Shown one piece after another: positions 1 through 8,243 of a stretch of 34,530 bases of DNA. How positions within the stretch are numbered: position 1 is the first letter of the stretch; each line of letters opens with the position of its first letter. Made by a program: the position numbers and the translations under genes. The notes under the pieces are model-generated. The model saw nothing but the letters and a program-made list of their open reading frames with translations. It did no database searches and had not been told where the DNA came from. Source of the DNA: Synergistaceae bacterium (GTDB lineage Bacteria; Synergistota; Synergistia; Synergistales; Aminobacteriaceae); contig JAISUO010000029.1 of the NCBI GenBank assembly GCA_031272035.1, positions 1-34,530 on the forward strand, written 5' to 3'.

Positions 1-114
1 CTGCGACTCTCTCCGGACTCCGACCCGCTCTGGTCCGGTTACGATACCCACGGCGCTCTGGACCTGATGAAAAAGCATTTTTACGCGCCGGTCACGGAAG
101 CGCTGGGGCTATAG
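1..114 (+). CDS. C-terminal 37 codons of an unrecognised protein
   Basis: The window opens inside a reading frame that is open from base 1 and stops at TAG 112-114. The visible tail ends in HFYAPVTEALGL, with an earlier WSGYDTHGALDLM stretch. It is GC-rich and codon-like, and no start is in view. I do not recognise the family from 37 residues. It points toward the minus-strand transporter at 246-1649, so the two genes converge and share the 130-bp gap holding the hairpin at 175-217. Confidence 0.55.
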   Translation: MRLSPDSDPLWSGYDTHGALDLMKKHFYAPVTEALGL

Positions 115-174
115 GGAAAGTTTATAATTCGGAGGTTTCTCCCCTGCCGCCACAATACAGAGGTATATCCGCAG

Positions 175-217
175 AAAAAAGCTGCGTGGCTGGCGCCTGT
201 GAAATCGTCAGCCACGC
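175..217 (-). terminator. Intrinsic terminator of the YfcC-transporter operon
   Basis: Bases 184-192 (GCGTGGCTG) and 209-217 (CAGCCACGC) form a perfect 9-bp stem around a 16-nt loop. Read on the minus strand, the stem is followed after AGC by a run of six T (175-180). It lies 29 bp past the stop codon of the minus-strand transporter gene, where a Rho-independent terminator of the five-gene operon is expected. Confidence 0.75.
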
Positions 218-245
218 GGTTGGATTGTTTTGTGCTTCAGAAGAG

Positions 246-1649
246 TCATGCCCACTGGATGGCATGGGCCACAAAAACGAGGATGGCCGACACGACGTAC
301 CATAGCAGAATCAGCGGAAGAATAAATTTGAACCACTCTTCATACTTTATCTTCGCGAAGCCAATGCACGCCCAAAGGTAGCCAAGAGTCGGCCAAAGAA
401 TATTGGAAAATCCGTCTCCGAACTGGTAAGCGAGAATAGCGGTTTGACGACTGACGCCGATGAGGTCGGAAAGAGGAAGCATTATGGGCATGGTGATCAG
501 TGCCTGTCCGGAACCCGAAGGAACGATAAAATTGAAAAACGTTTGAAAAACAAGCATGGCGACTGCCGCTATAGAAGAAGGGCAGGCCTGAACTGCGTTT
601 GCGATGTAGTAGACGATGGTGTCGATGATGGAGGAATCTTCCAAAATAATCGTTATGGCTCGAGCAAAGCCGCTGACCATGGCTGCCGATGAAAAAATGC
701 TGAGTCCCGCCGAAAAATTGCTGCAAATTCCCTCTATCCCCTGTCCTGTAATCGCGCCAATAACTACGCCCATAATGATGAAGGTGGTGCTGATTTGCGT
801 AAGACCCCATTTGTACTGCATCGCACCGATAATAATGGCGATAAATCCGGCAATCATCACAAGAAGAGCCAGTTTGCGACGTCCTGTCGATTCGTAGGAA
901 ACGCCTGCATTTTCCTTGAGAAGTTCTTTGTCTCTTTCATACATGATGCTGGATGTGGGGGTCTGGCGCACTTTTTTCGCGTAGCGCAGGACATAGAGAA
1001 TCCCCACGATCGTTATGATCACGATGCAGACAGTACGGTACGCCGCGCCGGAGTAAAGGGGCAGCTCACCGATTCCCTGCGCGACAACGACGGTGAACGG
1101 GTTTGCCACAGCCGCGCCGAAACCGGCAGCGGTGGCTATCAATGGTATGGCTACCGCAGTCAGGGTGTCGAATCCCAGGGCCAGGCAGATTGGAATCATG
1201 ATGGGAATGATCACCATGGAAAGTTCCAGCAATCCGATGAAACAACACATAGCGGAAAGGGCGGCCATAATAATGGGAATCATTAATAGTTCCTTCCCGT
1301 GGAACAATTTTGTAACTTTACTCAAGCTGGACTGAATCGCTCCGCTTCTCTCAATGATAGTAAAGGAGGCGCCGATCAGGAAAACGGCGAAGATAATCGA
1401 AGCTGATCCTGCAAGTCCTCTGGGAATAGCCGTAAAACCATCCCATACCGATGCGGGTTTGTTAGCAATTTCATGGTATGTTCCTGGCACGACCATCATC
1501 GTTCCGGAGGCGTTGGGCGCGCGATCAAAGCTCCCGGCCGGCACGATCCACGACAGAACCACGGCAATAAAAATCATGAATGTCATAAGCGCAAAAGCTG
1601 GAGGAACGGAGAATTTTTTCGTTTTGTTCTTTGTTTCATTGACCGTCAT
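246..1649 (-). CDS. YfcC-family (DcuC superfamily) membrane transporter
   Basis: A very hydrophobic protein of about 467 residues, matching the YfcC/C4-dicarboxylate anaerobic carrier-like family in length and in its N-terminal segment (short basic tail, then a first helix ending in SWIVPAGSFDR). About a dozen membrane segments follow. A soluble stretch around residues 225-260 divides two helical halves, and FNFIVPSGSGQALITMP in the C-terminal half is typical of the family. Members are secondary carriers for amino acids, peptides or dicarboxylates; the substrate here is unknown. The ATG at 1649 is preferred to a TTG two codons earlier because AAGAAGG sits 8 nt before it. It is the last gene of the cluster, 103 bp after the M20 peptidase gene, and probably imports the compound that cluster degrades. 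Confidence 0.85.
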   Translation of the reverse strand: MTVNETKNKTKKFSVPPAFALMTFMIFIAVVLSWIVPAGSFDRAPNASGTMMVVPGTYHEIANKPASVWDGFTAIPRGLAGSASIIFAVFLIGASFTIIERSGAIQSSLSKVTKLFHGKELLMIPIIMAALSAMCCFIGLLELSMVIIPIMIPICLALGFDTLTAVAIPLIATAAGFGAAVANPFTVVVAQGIGELPLYSGAAYRTVCIVIITIVGILYVLRYAKKVRQTPTSSIMYERDKELLKENAGVSYESTGRRKLALLVMIAGFIAIIIGAMQYKWGLTQISTTFIIMGVVIGAITGQGIEGICSNFSAGLSIFSSAAMVSGFARAITIILEDSSIIDTIVYYIANAVQACPSSIAAVAMLVFQTFFNFIVPSGSGQALITMPIMLPLSDLIGVSRQTAILAYQFGDGFSNILWPTLGYLWACIGFAKIKYEEWFKFILPLILLWYVVSAILVFVAHAIQWA

Positions 1650-1752
1650 TTTCAAAACCTTCTTTACTTATAATTTTTTTACTTCTTAATTTAGTTTGTT
1701 CGAACGGATTGAATTGGATTGAAGCTGTAAATGTTGCTTTCTTCAGTTCTGA

Positions 1753-2946
1753 TTAATTTCGACCCAGCAAAAATGGTATCATGGCGTAAATTTTAGCGGC
1801 CTCCCATACATCATTCAGGTCTACGCGTTCTGTCGCGGAATGCGCGTCGACGACTTTACCCGGACCGAACAGAATACATTCGACGCCGGCGTCGTAAAGA
1901 ACCCCCGCGTCTCCCCAAAAGGGGACACCGATAATTTCAGGTTCTTTTCCCAGTTCTGCCCCTGCGCGTCGGGTCGCCTGCACGATGGGGTGTTCTTCTG
2001 GAATATACATGGGCGTCTTGCTGCATAAGAGGCTGTACGGCATAGATTCAAACGTGATGTTATACTGAGGGTCTTCAAGGTTGAGCTTATCGACCAGTTC
2101 CTGCAGTTCAGCTATAACCCCGTTCAAAGTTTCTCCCGGAATATAACGCCGTTCGATCTGCAGATGTGCATCTCCCGGCACAACATTAGGCTGTTCGCCG
2201 CCCCAGACTTTTCCCAGATTTACAAGAGACGAGCCCAGGAGATGATGGGTCCGCGCGTTCAGTTTCGGTTCCAGCTCCTCATTGATCAATGTCATAAGCT
2301 GATTCAATCGCTTCAGGGCATTGACTCCCTGTGAGGAAACACTTGAATGAACCCGTTTTCCAGGGATATTGAACTCGAACCAGTGCAGTCCTTTTTGCGC
2401 GCAGCCGATTTTGAGGCCGGTAGGTTCGCCGCAGACGCCATAATCCGGGAGCGGTTTTCGCGTTACGTAATTCCTGGCGCCAAAGCTGCCATATTCTTCT
2501 CCGACGACGGCAGAGAGGACGAGGTCGCCAGGAAGCGTCACGCCGGAGCGTTTTATGACAATCATGGCGTAAGCCATCGCGATAATGCCGGACTTCATAT
2601 CGCTCGCTCCCCGACCGTACAAAAGGCCGTTTTCAATACGACCGGAATAGGGGTCTTTCATGTCCAAGGGCGGAATAGCGTCAATATGCCCGTTAAATGT
2701 AACGCTTTTGCCTCCTGTACCTTTCAGGGTCGCTATAACGTTGGGGCTTTCGCCCGTAACTCCGGTCGTCATTTGCAGTTCGGTTTCAATTCCCTCGGCC
2801 TTCATTTTTTCTGCAATAAAATGCGCCAGTTCGCTTTCTTCACCGGGTGTCTCGATATCGCTTGGAATTTGCACCGCTTTTTTAAGAAAAGCAGTCAGTT
2901 CCTCCTGATCGACTTTTTTGACAATCCGTTCCAGTGTTTCGTTCAC
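1753..2946 (-). CDS. M20 family metallopeptidase (ArgE/DapE-type deacylase)
   Basis: A 397-residue protein with the complete M20 di-zinc signature: H87-x-D89 in FNGHIDAIPP, D116 in GRGASDMKSG, the catalytic pair E150/E151 in VVGEEYGS, E174 in CGEPTG and H369 in VDAHSATE. H200 lies in the lid/dimerisation domain (GKRVHSS). The family hydrolyses amide bonds of N-acyl amino acids, succinyl-diaminopimelate or dipeptides. Exact specificity cannot be told, and an ArgE/DapE or carboxypeptidase-like role are all possible. The GTG start at 2946 follows GGAGGG at good spacing. It begins 27 bp after the aminotransferase stop, so the two are probably co-translated, suggesting a deacylated amino acid is handed to the transaminase. 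Confidence 0.9.
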   Translation of the reverse strand: MNETLERIVKKVDQEELTAFLKKAVQIPSDIETPGEESELAHFIAEKMKAEGIETELQMTTGVTGESPNVIATLKGTGGKSVTFNGHIDAIPPLDMKDPYSGRIENGLLYGRGASDMKSGIIAMAYAMIVIKRSGVTLPGDLVLSAVVGEEYGSFGARNYVTRKPLPDYGVCGEPTGLKIGCAQKGLHWFEFNIPGKRVHSSVSSQGVNALKRLNQLMTLINEELEPKLNARTHHLLGSSLVNLGKVWGGEQPNVVPGDAHLQIERRYIPGETLNGVIAELQELVDKLNLEDPQYNITFESMPYSLLCSKTPMYIPEEHPIVQATRRAGAELGKEPEIIGVPFWGDAGVLYDAGVECILFGPGKVVDAHSATERVDLNDVWEAAKIYAMIPFLLGRN

Positions 2947-2973
2947 ACAACTTCGCCCTCCTCACATAAAAAT

Positions 2974-4308
2974 TTATAATTGTTTCCCAATGATGGTGAT
3001 TCCTTCTCTCAGCGTTTCTACGACTATGTCCACGTGCTTTTCTTCGATGATAAAAGGCGGCGCGATCTGCACGCTTTCTCCGACGATACCGTCAACACAG
3101 CCCGGAACCCCCGATGTAATCATCACTCCGTTTTCAAAACAATATTTTGCGACGCGCGATGCGAATTGAGTTTTGTTTTCCATTGGTGCAAGGGAGGCTT
3201 TGTCGGCCACAAATTCGACACCCAACAGGAGTCCGATGCCCCGCGCCTGTCCCACCCAGGGCAATTCTTCCAGAGTTTTGAGTTTATTGAGGAAGTATTG
3301 ACCCATTTTTGCGGAACGTTCGACAAGCTTATTTTCGACAAGATATTTGAGCACGGCATCGGAAACGGCGCACATCAAAGGATTCCCTGAATAAGTGAAG
3401 CTGTGCCCCAGTTCTCCCGACCCGTTTTCAACAGCTTCCACGACTTTTTGGTGAACGATGACCCCTCCGGCAGACATATAACCACTGGCCATGCCCTTTG
3501 CAATGCCAACCAGGTCCGGCTTGACGCCGTAATGGTCGACTGCGAAATTCAAACCTGTTCGGCCGAAACCTGTTATGACTTCGTCGGCGCAAAGCAGGAT
3601 GTCATAACGATCACATATCTCGCGTATTATCGGTAAATATTCTTTCGGAGGCGCGGTGGCGGCGGAAGTCGTTCCAATGACAGGCTCCAAAAGGAACGCG
3701 GATACCGTCGAAGGATCCTCGTATTTTACGACGCGTTCCAACTCACAGGCGCAAACGATATTGCACGTTGGATAGTCGAGATGATAAGGACAGCGGAAAC
3801 AGTTGCAGGCCGGAATATGAGGAACGTCGAGAAGATAGGGGCTATACCGCTGCCGCCATGAAGGCCGGCCTCCCACAGAAAGCGTGGCAATGGTGTTGCC
3901 GTGGTAACTTTGCCATCTCGAAATGACCTTATATTTTTGAGGGCGGCCCCGTTCGATATGATATTGCCGCGCGATCTTGATAACCGATTCAATTGCCTCC
4001 GATCCTCCCGAACAAAAGAACACTCTGCTCATTCCTTCGGGAGACATGTCAATGATCCGTTGGGCGAGACGTTCCCGCGCCTCACTCGTAAATGTGCCTC
4101 CATAAACGAATGAAACCGCTTTGGATTGTTCGGCGAGAGCGTCTATGACCTCCGGAACATTGTGCCCAATGTTGACGACCGCAATGCCCGCCGCGCAGTC
4201 GAGGTATTCCTTTCCATCGGTATCGTAAAGATACATTCCCTGAGCGCGGGCCACCGTAGGAATTTTCTTATTCACCATCGTATGAAAAACACTGCTTCGA
4301 TGCTCCAC
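2974..4308 (-). CDS. Class III PLP-dependent aminotransferase
   Basis: A fold-type I, class III transaminase of about 444 residues. Numbering from an in-frame TTG seven codons upstream: the phosphate-binding SGGSEA is at 107-112, D249 in LLCADEVITGFGRTG contacts the PLP ring nitrogen, and K278 in GIAKGMASGY is the Schiff-base lysine. Such enzymes transfer an omega- or alpha-amino group to pyruvate or 2-oxoglutarate (GABA, ornithine, beta-alanine, DAPA types). The GTG at 4308 is chosen because AAAGGAAG lies 7 nt before it, whereas the upstream TTG/GTG codons lack a ribosome site. A six-cysteine patch (C175, C177, C180, C189, C193, C195) occupies the region that is a CxxRCP-type motif in some GABA-type transaminases. 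It is followed by the M20 peptidase gene 27 bp on. Confidence 0.88.
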   Translation of the reverse strand: MEHRSSVFHTMVNKKIPTVARAQGMYLYDTDGKEYLDCAAGIAVVNIGHNVPEVIDALAEQSKAVSFVYGGTFTSEARERLAQRIIDMSPEGMSRVFFCSGGSEAIESVIKIARQYHIERGRPQKYKVISRWQSYHGNTIATLSVGGRPSWRQRYSPYLLDVPHIPACNCFRCPYHLDYPTCNIVCACELERVVKYEDPSTVSAFLLEPVIGTTSAATAPPKEYLPIIREICDRYDILLCADEVITGFGRTGLNFAVDHYGVKPDLVGIAKGMASGYMSAGGVIVHQKVVEAVENGSGELGHSFTYSGNPLMCAVSDAVLKYLVENKLVERSAKMGQYFLNKLKTLEELPWVGQARGIGLLLGVEFVADKASLAPMENKTQFASRVAKYCFENGVMITSGVPGCVDGIVGESVQIAPPFIIEEKHVDIVVETLREGITIIGKQL

Positions 4309-4364
4309 AGATAATCTTCCTTTCACCAATCGCGTTTTATCCGCGACACAAAATGTCCAGGACT

Positions 4365-4390
4365 ATGAAATGTAAAATTTTAGATTTCAT
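4365..4390. promoter_or_regulatory. 26-bp near-perfect palindrome, candidate GntR operator
   Basis: This gap between the GntR regulator and the aminotransferase holds a 26-bp inverted repeat: 7-bp arms ATGAAAT/ATTTCAT around the self-complementary core TAAAATTTTA (4373-4382). Only one symmetric base pair is broken. The word AAATTTTAGAT (4375-4385) recurs at 6569-6579 in the larA leader, and TAAAATTTTA recurs at 6621-6630. This fits an autoregulatory operator, though a role as an mRNA hairpin between two cistrons cannot be excluded. Confidence 0.45.
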
Positions 4391-4433
4391 ATCTGCTCTA
4401 TAGCATTAAATACCCCTTATCTCTGAATACAGG

Positions 4434-5150
4434 TTATTCAGAGAGCCGCCCAAAAGCTTCTATTTCGTCATAAAGATTCAATACCTGAAGTTTTGTGATA
4501 CTGATGTCGTCCAAAATAAGTTGATCAGCCGTCTGATAATCCTTGTTCATAATCGCTTCCGCCAGTTTCAGATGAATCTGCAACTCAGATTTTGTAACTC
4601 CTTTCTCTCCTCTCCTTTCAATCAGGTACTGGAGGTGCAGTTTACGAATTCTTTTCGTCAAATCCACTAAATCCTGCAATTTCATACTGATTACAGAGGG
4701 GCACAGTTGCATCAGATACTGATGAAACTCCATTTCCAATTTAAAAAAGTCATCCAGGTTACAATGATTTTCCTCAAATTTAATACACAGCTCATTAAAA
4801 CGGTTTTTGTAATTTTTCAACACATTTTTGTCCGCGAGATCAGCCGCTTTTTTCACTACAAGCCGCTCCATAACCTCTCGGAAATCAAAAATATTTTCCA
4901 TTTCATACCTGGAGTAAGCCCGTACATAACTTCCACTGCGTGAATGAATCGTCACATATCCTTTTTGCGAAAGCTCTTTTAACGCGTTAATTACCGGAGT
5001 CCGGCTCATTTCCAGCAACTGAGCCAATTGGTCTATATCCAGGCGTTCTCCAGGTTTCAATTCATTATTGATAATTTTTTCAAGGATCAGCTTACTCGCG
5101 ACTTCACTCAACAGCAGAATACGTTCCCGCTCAAATTTTAAGTTTTTCAA
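4434..5150 (-). CDS. GntR-family (FadR/FCD-type) transcriptional regulator
   Basis: A 238-residue two-domain regulator. Residues about 10-80 form the winged helix-turn-helix (LDIDQLAQLLEMSRTPVINA then a QKGYVTIH...GSYV wing). The all-helical remainder matches the FCD ligand-binding domain that senses organic acids or amino acids, sometimes through a metal. The C-terminal metal-site histidine usual in FCD proteins appears replaced near LILDDI, so metal binding may be lost. The TTG start at 5150 follows AGGGTGA. The gene lies inside the operon it probably controls, between the larA-like gene (92 bp upstream) and the aminotransferase gene. The palindrome at 4365-4390 and the boxes near 6621-6641 are its likely sites. 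Confidence 0.88.
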   Translation of the reverse strand: MKNLKFERERILLLSEVASKLILEKIINNELKPGERLDIDQLAQLLEMSRTPVINALKELSQKGYVTIHSRSGSYVRAYSRYEMENIFDFREVMERLVVKKAADLADKNVLKNYKNRFNELCIKFEENHCNLDDFFKLEMEFHQYLMQLCPSVISMKLQDLVDLTKRIRKLHLQYLIERRGEKGVTKSELQIHLKLAEAIMNKDYQTADQLILDDISITKLQVLNLYDEIEAFGRLSE

Positions 5151-5242
5151 AGCAAATCACCCTTTATATTTTTATTTCCTCCTTCCAGAATATATCTTCT
5201 CCCTCCGCGGGGATCAATACAGTAAGCGTCTAATAGAATCTC

Positions 5243-6550
5243 TCAGGCGTATCGGATGATCGCTCTCTGTGGATGCGGGCAAAAAGCGATGGCAGGTTTT
5301 TCCTTTCCCGATAAAGTTATGGCGTCGGCGACAGCTCTGTCGAGGTCGGAATGCGGAATCATTCCGAGCGCGCTGATCTCATCCGCGGGAATATTATCGC
5401 TGCACACGACAATTTTTGTTCCCTGCATCAAAATATCTGCGGTCGGCAGAGTATGATCCATCTGTATTTTGTAATTATTCCACGCATAATCTCTGGCCTT
5501 CTGAAAACTGTCCGGGAATTTATGGAAAGGCGCAACATAATCTTCTGAATTAATGCCCTCCGGAAAGTTCCCGTACAATAAAACGACGGATTCGGGAGCC
5601 AGAACATGCTGGATTGCAAACAGAGCCTTGACGCCCTGATAGAAATCGCAGTTCAGGGGATTGCCCGGAGTAATGACGAATATGTCCGCTTTTCGGGGAA
5701 GAATGACATTACAAAACCGCTGCAAACACTCTACAGCAGCCATATGAGATTCTTCAAGACCGCCGGAAAAGATAGCTGCGGGCTGCCCTGCGTTGTTGAC
5801 TACGAAATTGACTCCAAAATCCACGCCGAACATTTTTGCCGTCTCCAGCATGTCCTCGTGAATGGGATTCCCTTCCAAATTTCCCGCACCGGTTCCTTTA
5901 TGGAATATCATCTCCGGACGATGGTTGAAGACAATGGTTTCCTCGGAGGCGATCCCTGGGAGAATGGATTTACGTCCCCCTGAAAAACCAGCCATTTCAT
6001 GCAGTTCCACTTTACCCACAGTAATCCTGACATCACAAAGATAGGCTTTTTTGTTCAATTTCACTTTTGTACCCCGTGACGTTTGTCCAAGATCAATGAG
6101 TTTTTCCGGATCAAAAGCGTCATGGTTTTCAATAAGAACACGTCCGTACGTTTCTTCGCCGATAAAAGATTTCATTTCTTCATCCGTTGCGGGACGATGG
6201 ACTCCAAGAGCGACAAAGAACGTTATTTTCTCATCCGGTATTCCGGCGTCCCTCAACTGATCCACCAGATGCGCCGCCACTTTTCGAGTGGGAACGCCGC
6301 GCGTGACATCAGAAATCATAATTGCGGCGGTCTTCGCGTCTTTTTTTTTGACAATCTCGGGCAAAGACGGTCCGGAAGTGGGAAAGAGCAACGATTTCAG
6401 GCAGGCGGTTTCATCCTGCATCAAAGGAGGATCGCCCGCTTCGAAGAGTCCAAGGCAATACTCCCCTGGAACGCGAATGCTTCTATGTTCCTCGTGGTCA
6501 TTATAAACAGCGAATTGAGACTCGTAATGAAGATCATACAAGCATAACAA
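5243..6550 (-). CDS. larA: LarA-family nickel-pincer 2-hydroxyacid racemase
   Basis: A 435-residue LarA (formerly DUF2088) protein. The residues known to act in Lactobacillus plantarum LarA are all present at a constant offset of ten: H118, H184, K194 (the lysine that binds the nickel-pincer NPN cofactor, in SGGRKSILPG), H210 (nickel ligand), Q305 and K308; DVTRG (D81, R84) is also kept. It should therefore be a functional NPN-dependent racemase or epimerase of a 2-hydroxy acid; the family extends beyond lactate. No larB, larC or larE cofactor genes are in view. The open frame begins at a TTG at 6550; a TTG three codons later (6541) is better spaced from GGGGG and may be the true start. It is the first gene of the five-gene operon, just behind the promoter at 6589-6616. 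Confidence 0.88.
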   Translation of the reverse strand: MLCLYDLHYESQFAVYNDHEEHRSIRVPGEYCLGLFEAGDPPLMQDETACLKSLLFPTSGPSLPEIVKKKDAKTAAIMISDVTRGVPTRKVAAHLVDQLRDAGIPDEKITFFVALGVHRPATDEEMKSFIGEETYGRVLIENHDAFDPEKLIDLGQTSRGTKVKLNKKAYLCDVRITVGKVELHEMAGFSGGRKSILPGIASEETIVFNHRPEMIFHKGTGAGNLEGNPIHEDMLETAKMFGVDFGVNFVVNNAGQPAAIFSGGLEESHMAAVECLQRFCNVILPRKADIFVITPGNPLNCDFYQGVKALFAIQHVLAPESVVLLYGNFPEGINSEDYVAPFHKFPDSFQKARDYAWNNYKIQMDHTLPTADILMQGTKIVVCSDNIPADEISALGMIPHSDLDRAVADAITLSGKEKPAIAFCPHPQRAIIRYA

Positions 6551-6588
6551 CCCCCGAAATTGAACCTGAAATTTTAGATATTAGGCGA

Positions 6589-6616
6589 AGTATACAGTAT
6601 TTTATTTTTGTGTCAA
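6589..6616 (-). promoter_or_regulatory. Sigma70-type promoter of the larA operon
   Basis: Read on the minus strand: TTGACA (6611-6616), 16-bp spacer, TATACT (6589-6594), about 40 bp before the start codon. The -10 region overlaps ACTGTATACT, whose GTATAC centre is common in FCD-type GntR operators, so repression by the operon's own regulator is plausible. It is flanked upstream by AT-rich boxes. Confidence 0.7.
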
Positions 6617-6620
6617 TGAT

Positions 6621-6641
6621 TAAAATTTTACTAAAATTTTG
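6621..6641 (-). promoter_or_regulatory. Tandem TAAAATTTT boxes upstream of the larA promoter
   Basis: Two adjacent copies, TAAAATTTTA (6621-6630) and TAAAATTTTG (6632-6641), lie immediately upstream of the -35 box. The same core is at the centre of the palindrome at 4373-4382. They could be GntR operator half-sites or an UP element for the RNA polymerase alpha subunit; position fits both. Confidence 0.4.
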
Positions 6642-6707
6642 TTTAAACCCGCAGGAAAAAATCAGGTGCCAATCGGAAGCATTCAGATAAAGCTCAGATA
6701 AATAACC

Positions 6708-8243
6708 TCAGAGTCGGGGAAATTGCATGGCTTTCAGGAAATTTTCCTGAAAATCGCTTCTGCCGGACAGTTCGACGGGTTTGATCTTTCGGGCGGCGGA
6801 GAGGAGCTCTTCCCGAAATTTTCGGCTGAGCAGAGAGAGCCTCGCCCCCTCCAGAGAGGTGTTGCCGATGAAACGAGCCGTCCCCCGGAAACGCGGGTCG
6901 ATGAGCCCGATGGTCTTCAGGCTTTCGAGGTTCAGGTGAAAGCTGAAGGCCCCCGCCAGGCTGAGGGAGTCCAGCTCTTCGTAAGAAGCTCCCGCCGCCG
7001 TCAGCAGGGTCGTTACCCCCGCCGCCACGGCGCCTTTCGCGAGCTGCACCTGACGAACGTCCTTCTGGGAAAGAGCGAGCCCCTCCGCCAGTGGATACTG
7101 TCCGTCGGGACACCGGGCCATGAAGCCCGTTTCATCGATAATCCCCGTTCGCAGCAGCGCCGCCGTCAGGTCCAGGAGCCCGCTGCCGCAGACCCCCACA
7201 GGCGGAAGGCCGTCGATGGTTTCGAAGGTGATTTTTCCCGTTTCGTCGGTAAAAACCCTTTCGATGGCCCCCGGAACGGCCCGGACGCCGCAGGAGATGT
7301 TCATCCCCTCGAAGGCGGGGCCCGCCGCCGTGGAAGTTCCGTACATCTTCCCCCTCAGGCGCAGGACGATTTCCCCGTTGGTCCCGATGTCGATGAAGAG
7401 CCCGTTCCCCTTTTCACGGGTGAACCCGGAAGCCGCGATCCCCGCCGTGATGTCCCCGCCGACGAAGGCGGAAACGCAGGGCGCCAGAAAAACGCGGGCG
7501 TCCGGCGCGACCCGGAGGCCCGACGGAGGAAGCTCAAGGGCGCCTTCAAAGGCCGGTTGGAAGGGAACGCCCGTCAGAGGCGTGGGGTCGAATCCCGCGA
7601 AAATATGTTCCATTATGGTATTTCCGGCGAGGGAAACCTGGCGGATCGATCTCCGCTCCTCGGCGTCCCGGATCATTTCTTCGACGAGGCCGTTGATGGC
7701 CTGGAGGACGAGATCTCTCAGTTTTTTCAGATTTTCCGGTTTTCCCCGGCAGAATCCGGCCCGGGTCAGGACGTCGCCTCCATACTCCGTCTGAGGGTTG
7801 AGGCAGGAAGCTCTGGCGGCGGTTTCTCCTGTACGCAGATCCGCGAGGCAGGCGGAAATGACCGTGGTGCCCAGATCCACGGCCAGCCCCATCCCGGAGT
7901 TTTCGTGAGCGTGAGCGCGATCGCGGTCGTCCGTTTCCCACCCGGCGGAGATTCCTTCGTCGGCCGAAACGATCTTTCCCTTCGAAGGGGGCGTCGTTAC
8001 GCGAACGTCCCGGGTCACGACGCAGGAGCAGGCCCGCTGAGGGCGTCCGTCCAAGTCGACGAGACACTTTCCGCAGAGCCCCGCGCCGTTGCAGGGAGTT
8101 TCGACGAAAATCCCCGCGCCTCTCATGGCGCTGAGCAGGTTTGTGCCCTCCGGAACTTCGATTTCCACCTTCTCCCGGGTAAAGGTGATTTTTACGGTAT
8201 GTTTCATGTTTTTCATGTATTTCATGTTTTCCAAAGGATACAT
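6708..8243 (-). CDS. 2Fe-2S ferredoxin plus ASKHA protein (corrinoid-activator family)
   Basis: A 511-residue protein. Residues about 16-95 are a 2Fe-2S ferredoxin domain with C51, C57, C60 and C72 (PCNGAGLCGKC...RACSC). The remainder is the ASKHA/DUF4445 ATPase-like domain with AVDLGTTVISA, FVGGDITAGI, LFIDIGTNGEI and VCGSGLLDL phosphate-binding segments. The family (RACo, RamA and relatives) uses ATP and electrons to return inactive Co(II) corrinoid proteins to Co(I). No corrinoid protein or methyltransferase gene is in this window, so its partner must lie elsewhere. The ATG at 8243 is 8 nt after AAAGG; internal ATGs at codons 7, 10 and 13 arise from a small ATGAAA repeat and are alternatives. 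It is shorter than typical 600-residue members. Confidence 0.85.
   Translation of the reverse strand: MYPLENMKYMKNMKHTVKITFTREKVEIEVPEGTNLLSAMRGAGIFVETPCNGAGLCGKCLVDLDGRPQRACSCVVTRDVRVTTPPSKGKIVSADEGISAGWETDDRDRAHAHENSGMGLAVDLGTTVISACLADLRTGETAARASCLNPQTEYGGDVLTRAGFCRGKPENLKKLRDLVLQAINGLVEEMIRDAEERRSIRQVSLAGNTIMEHIFAGFDPTPLTGVPFQPAFEGALELPPSGLRVAPDARVFLAPCVSAFVGGDITAGIAASGFTREKGNGLFIDIGTNGEIVLRLRGKMYGTSTAAGPAFEGMNISCGVRAVPGAIERVFTDETGKITFETIDGLPPVGVCGSGLLDLTAALLRTGIIDETGFMARCPDGQYPLAEGLALSQKDVRQVQLAKGAVAAGVTTLLTAAGASYEELDSLSLAGAFSFHLNLESLKTIGLIDPRFRGTARFIGNTSLEGARLSLLSRKFREELLSAARKIKPVELSGRSDFQENFLKAMQFPRL

Noticed and set aside
5151-5242. Possible separate promoter for the gntR regulator
   Set aside because: The 92-bp gap is AT-rich, but I found no -35/-10 pair with acceptable spacing; read-through from the larA promoter explains expression.
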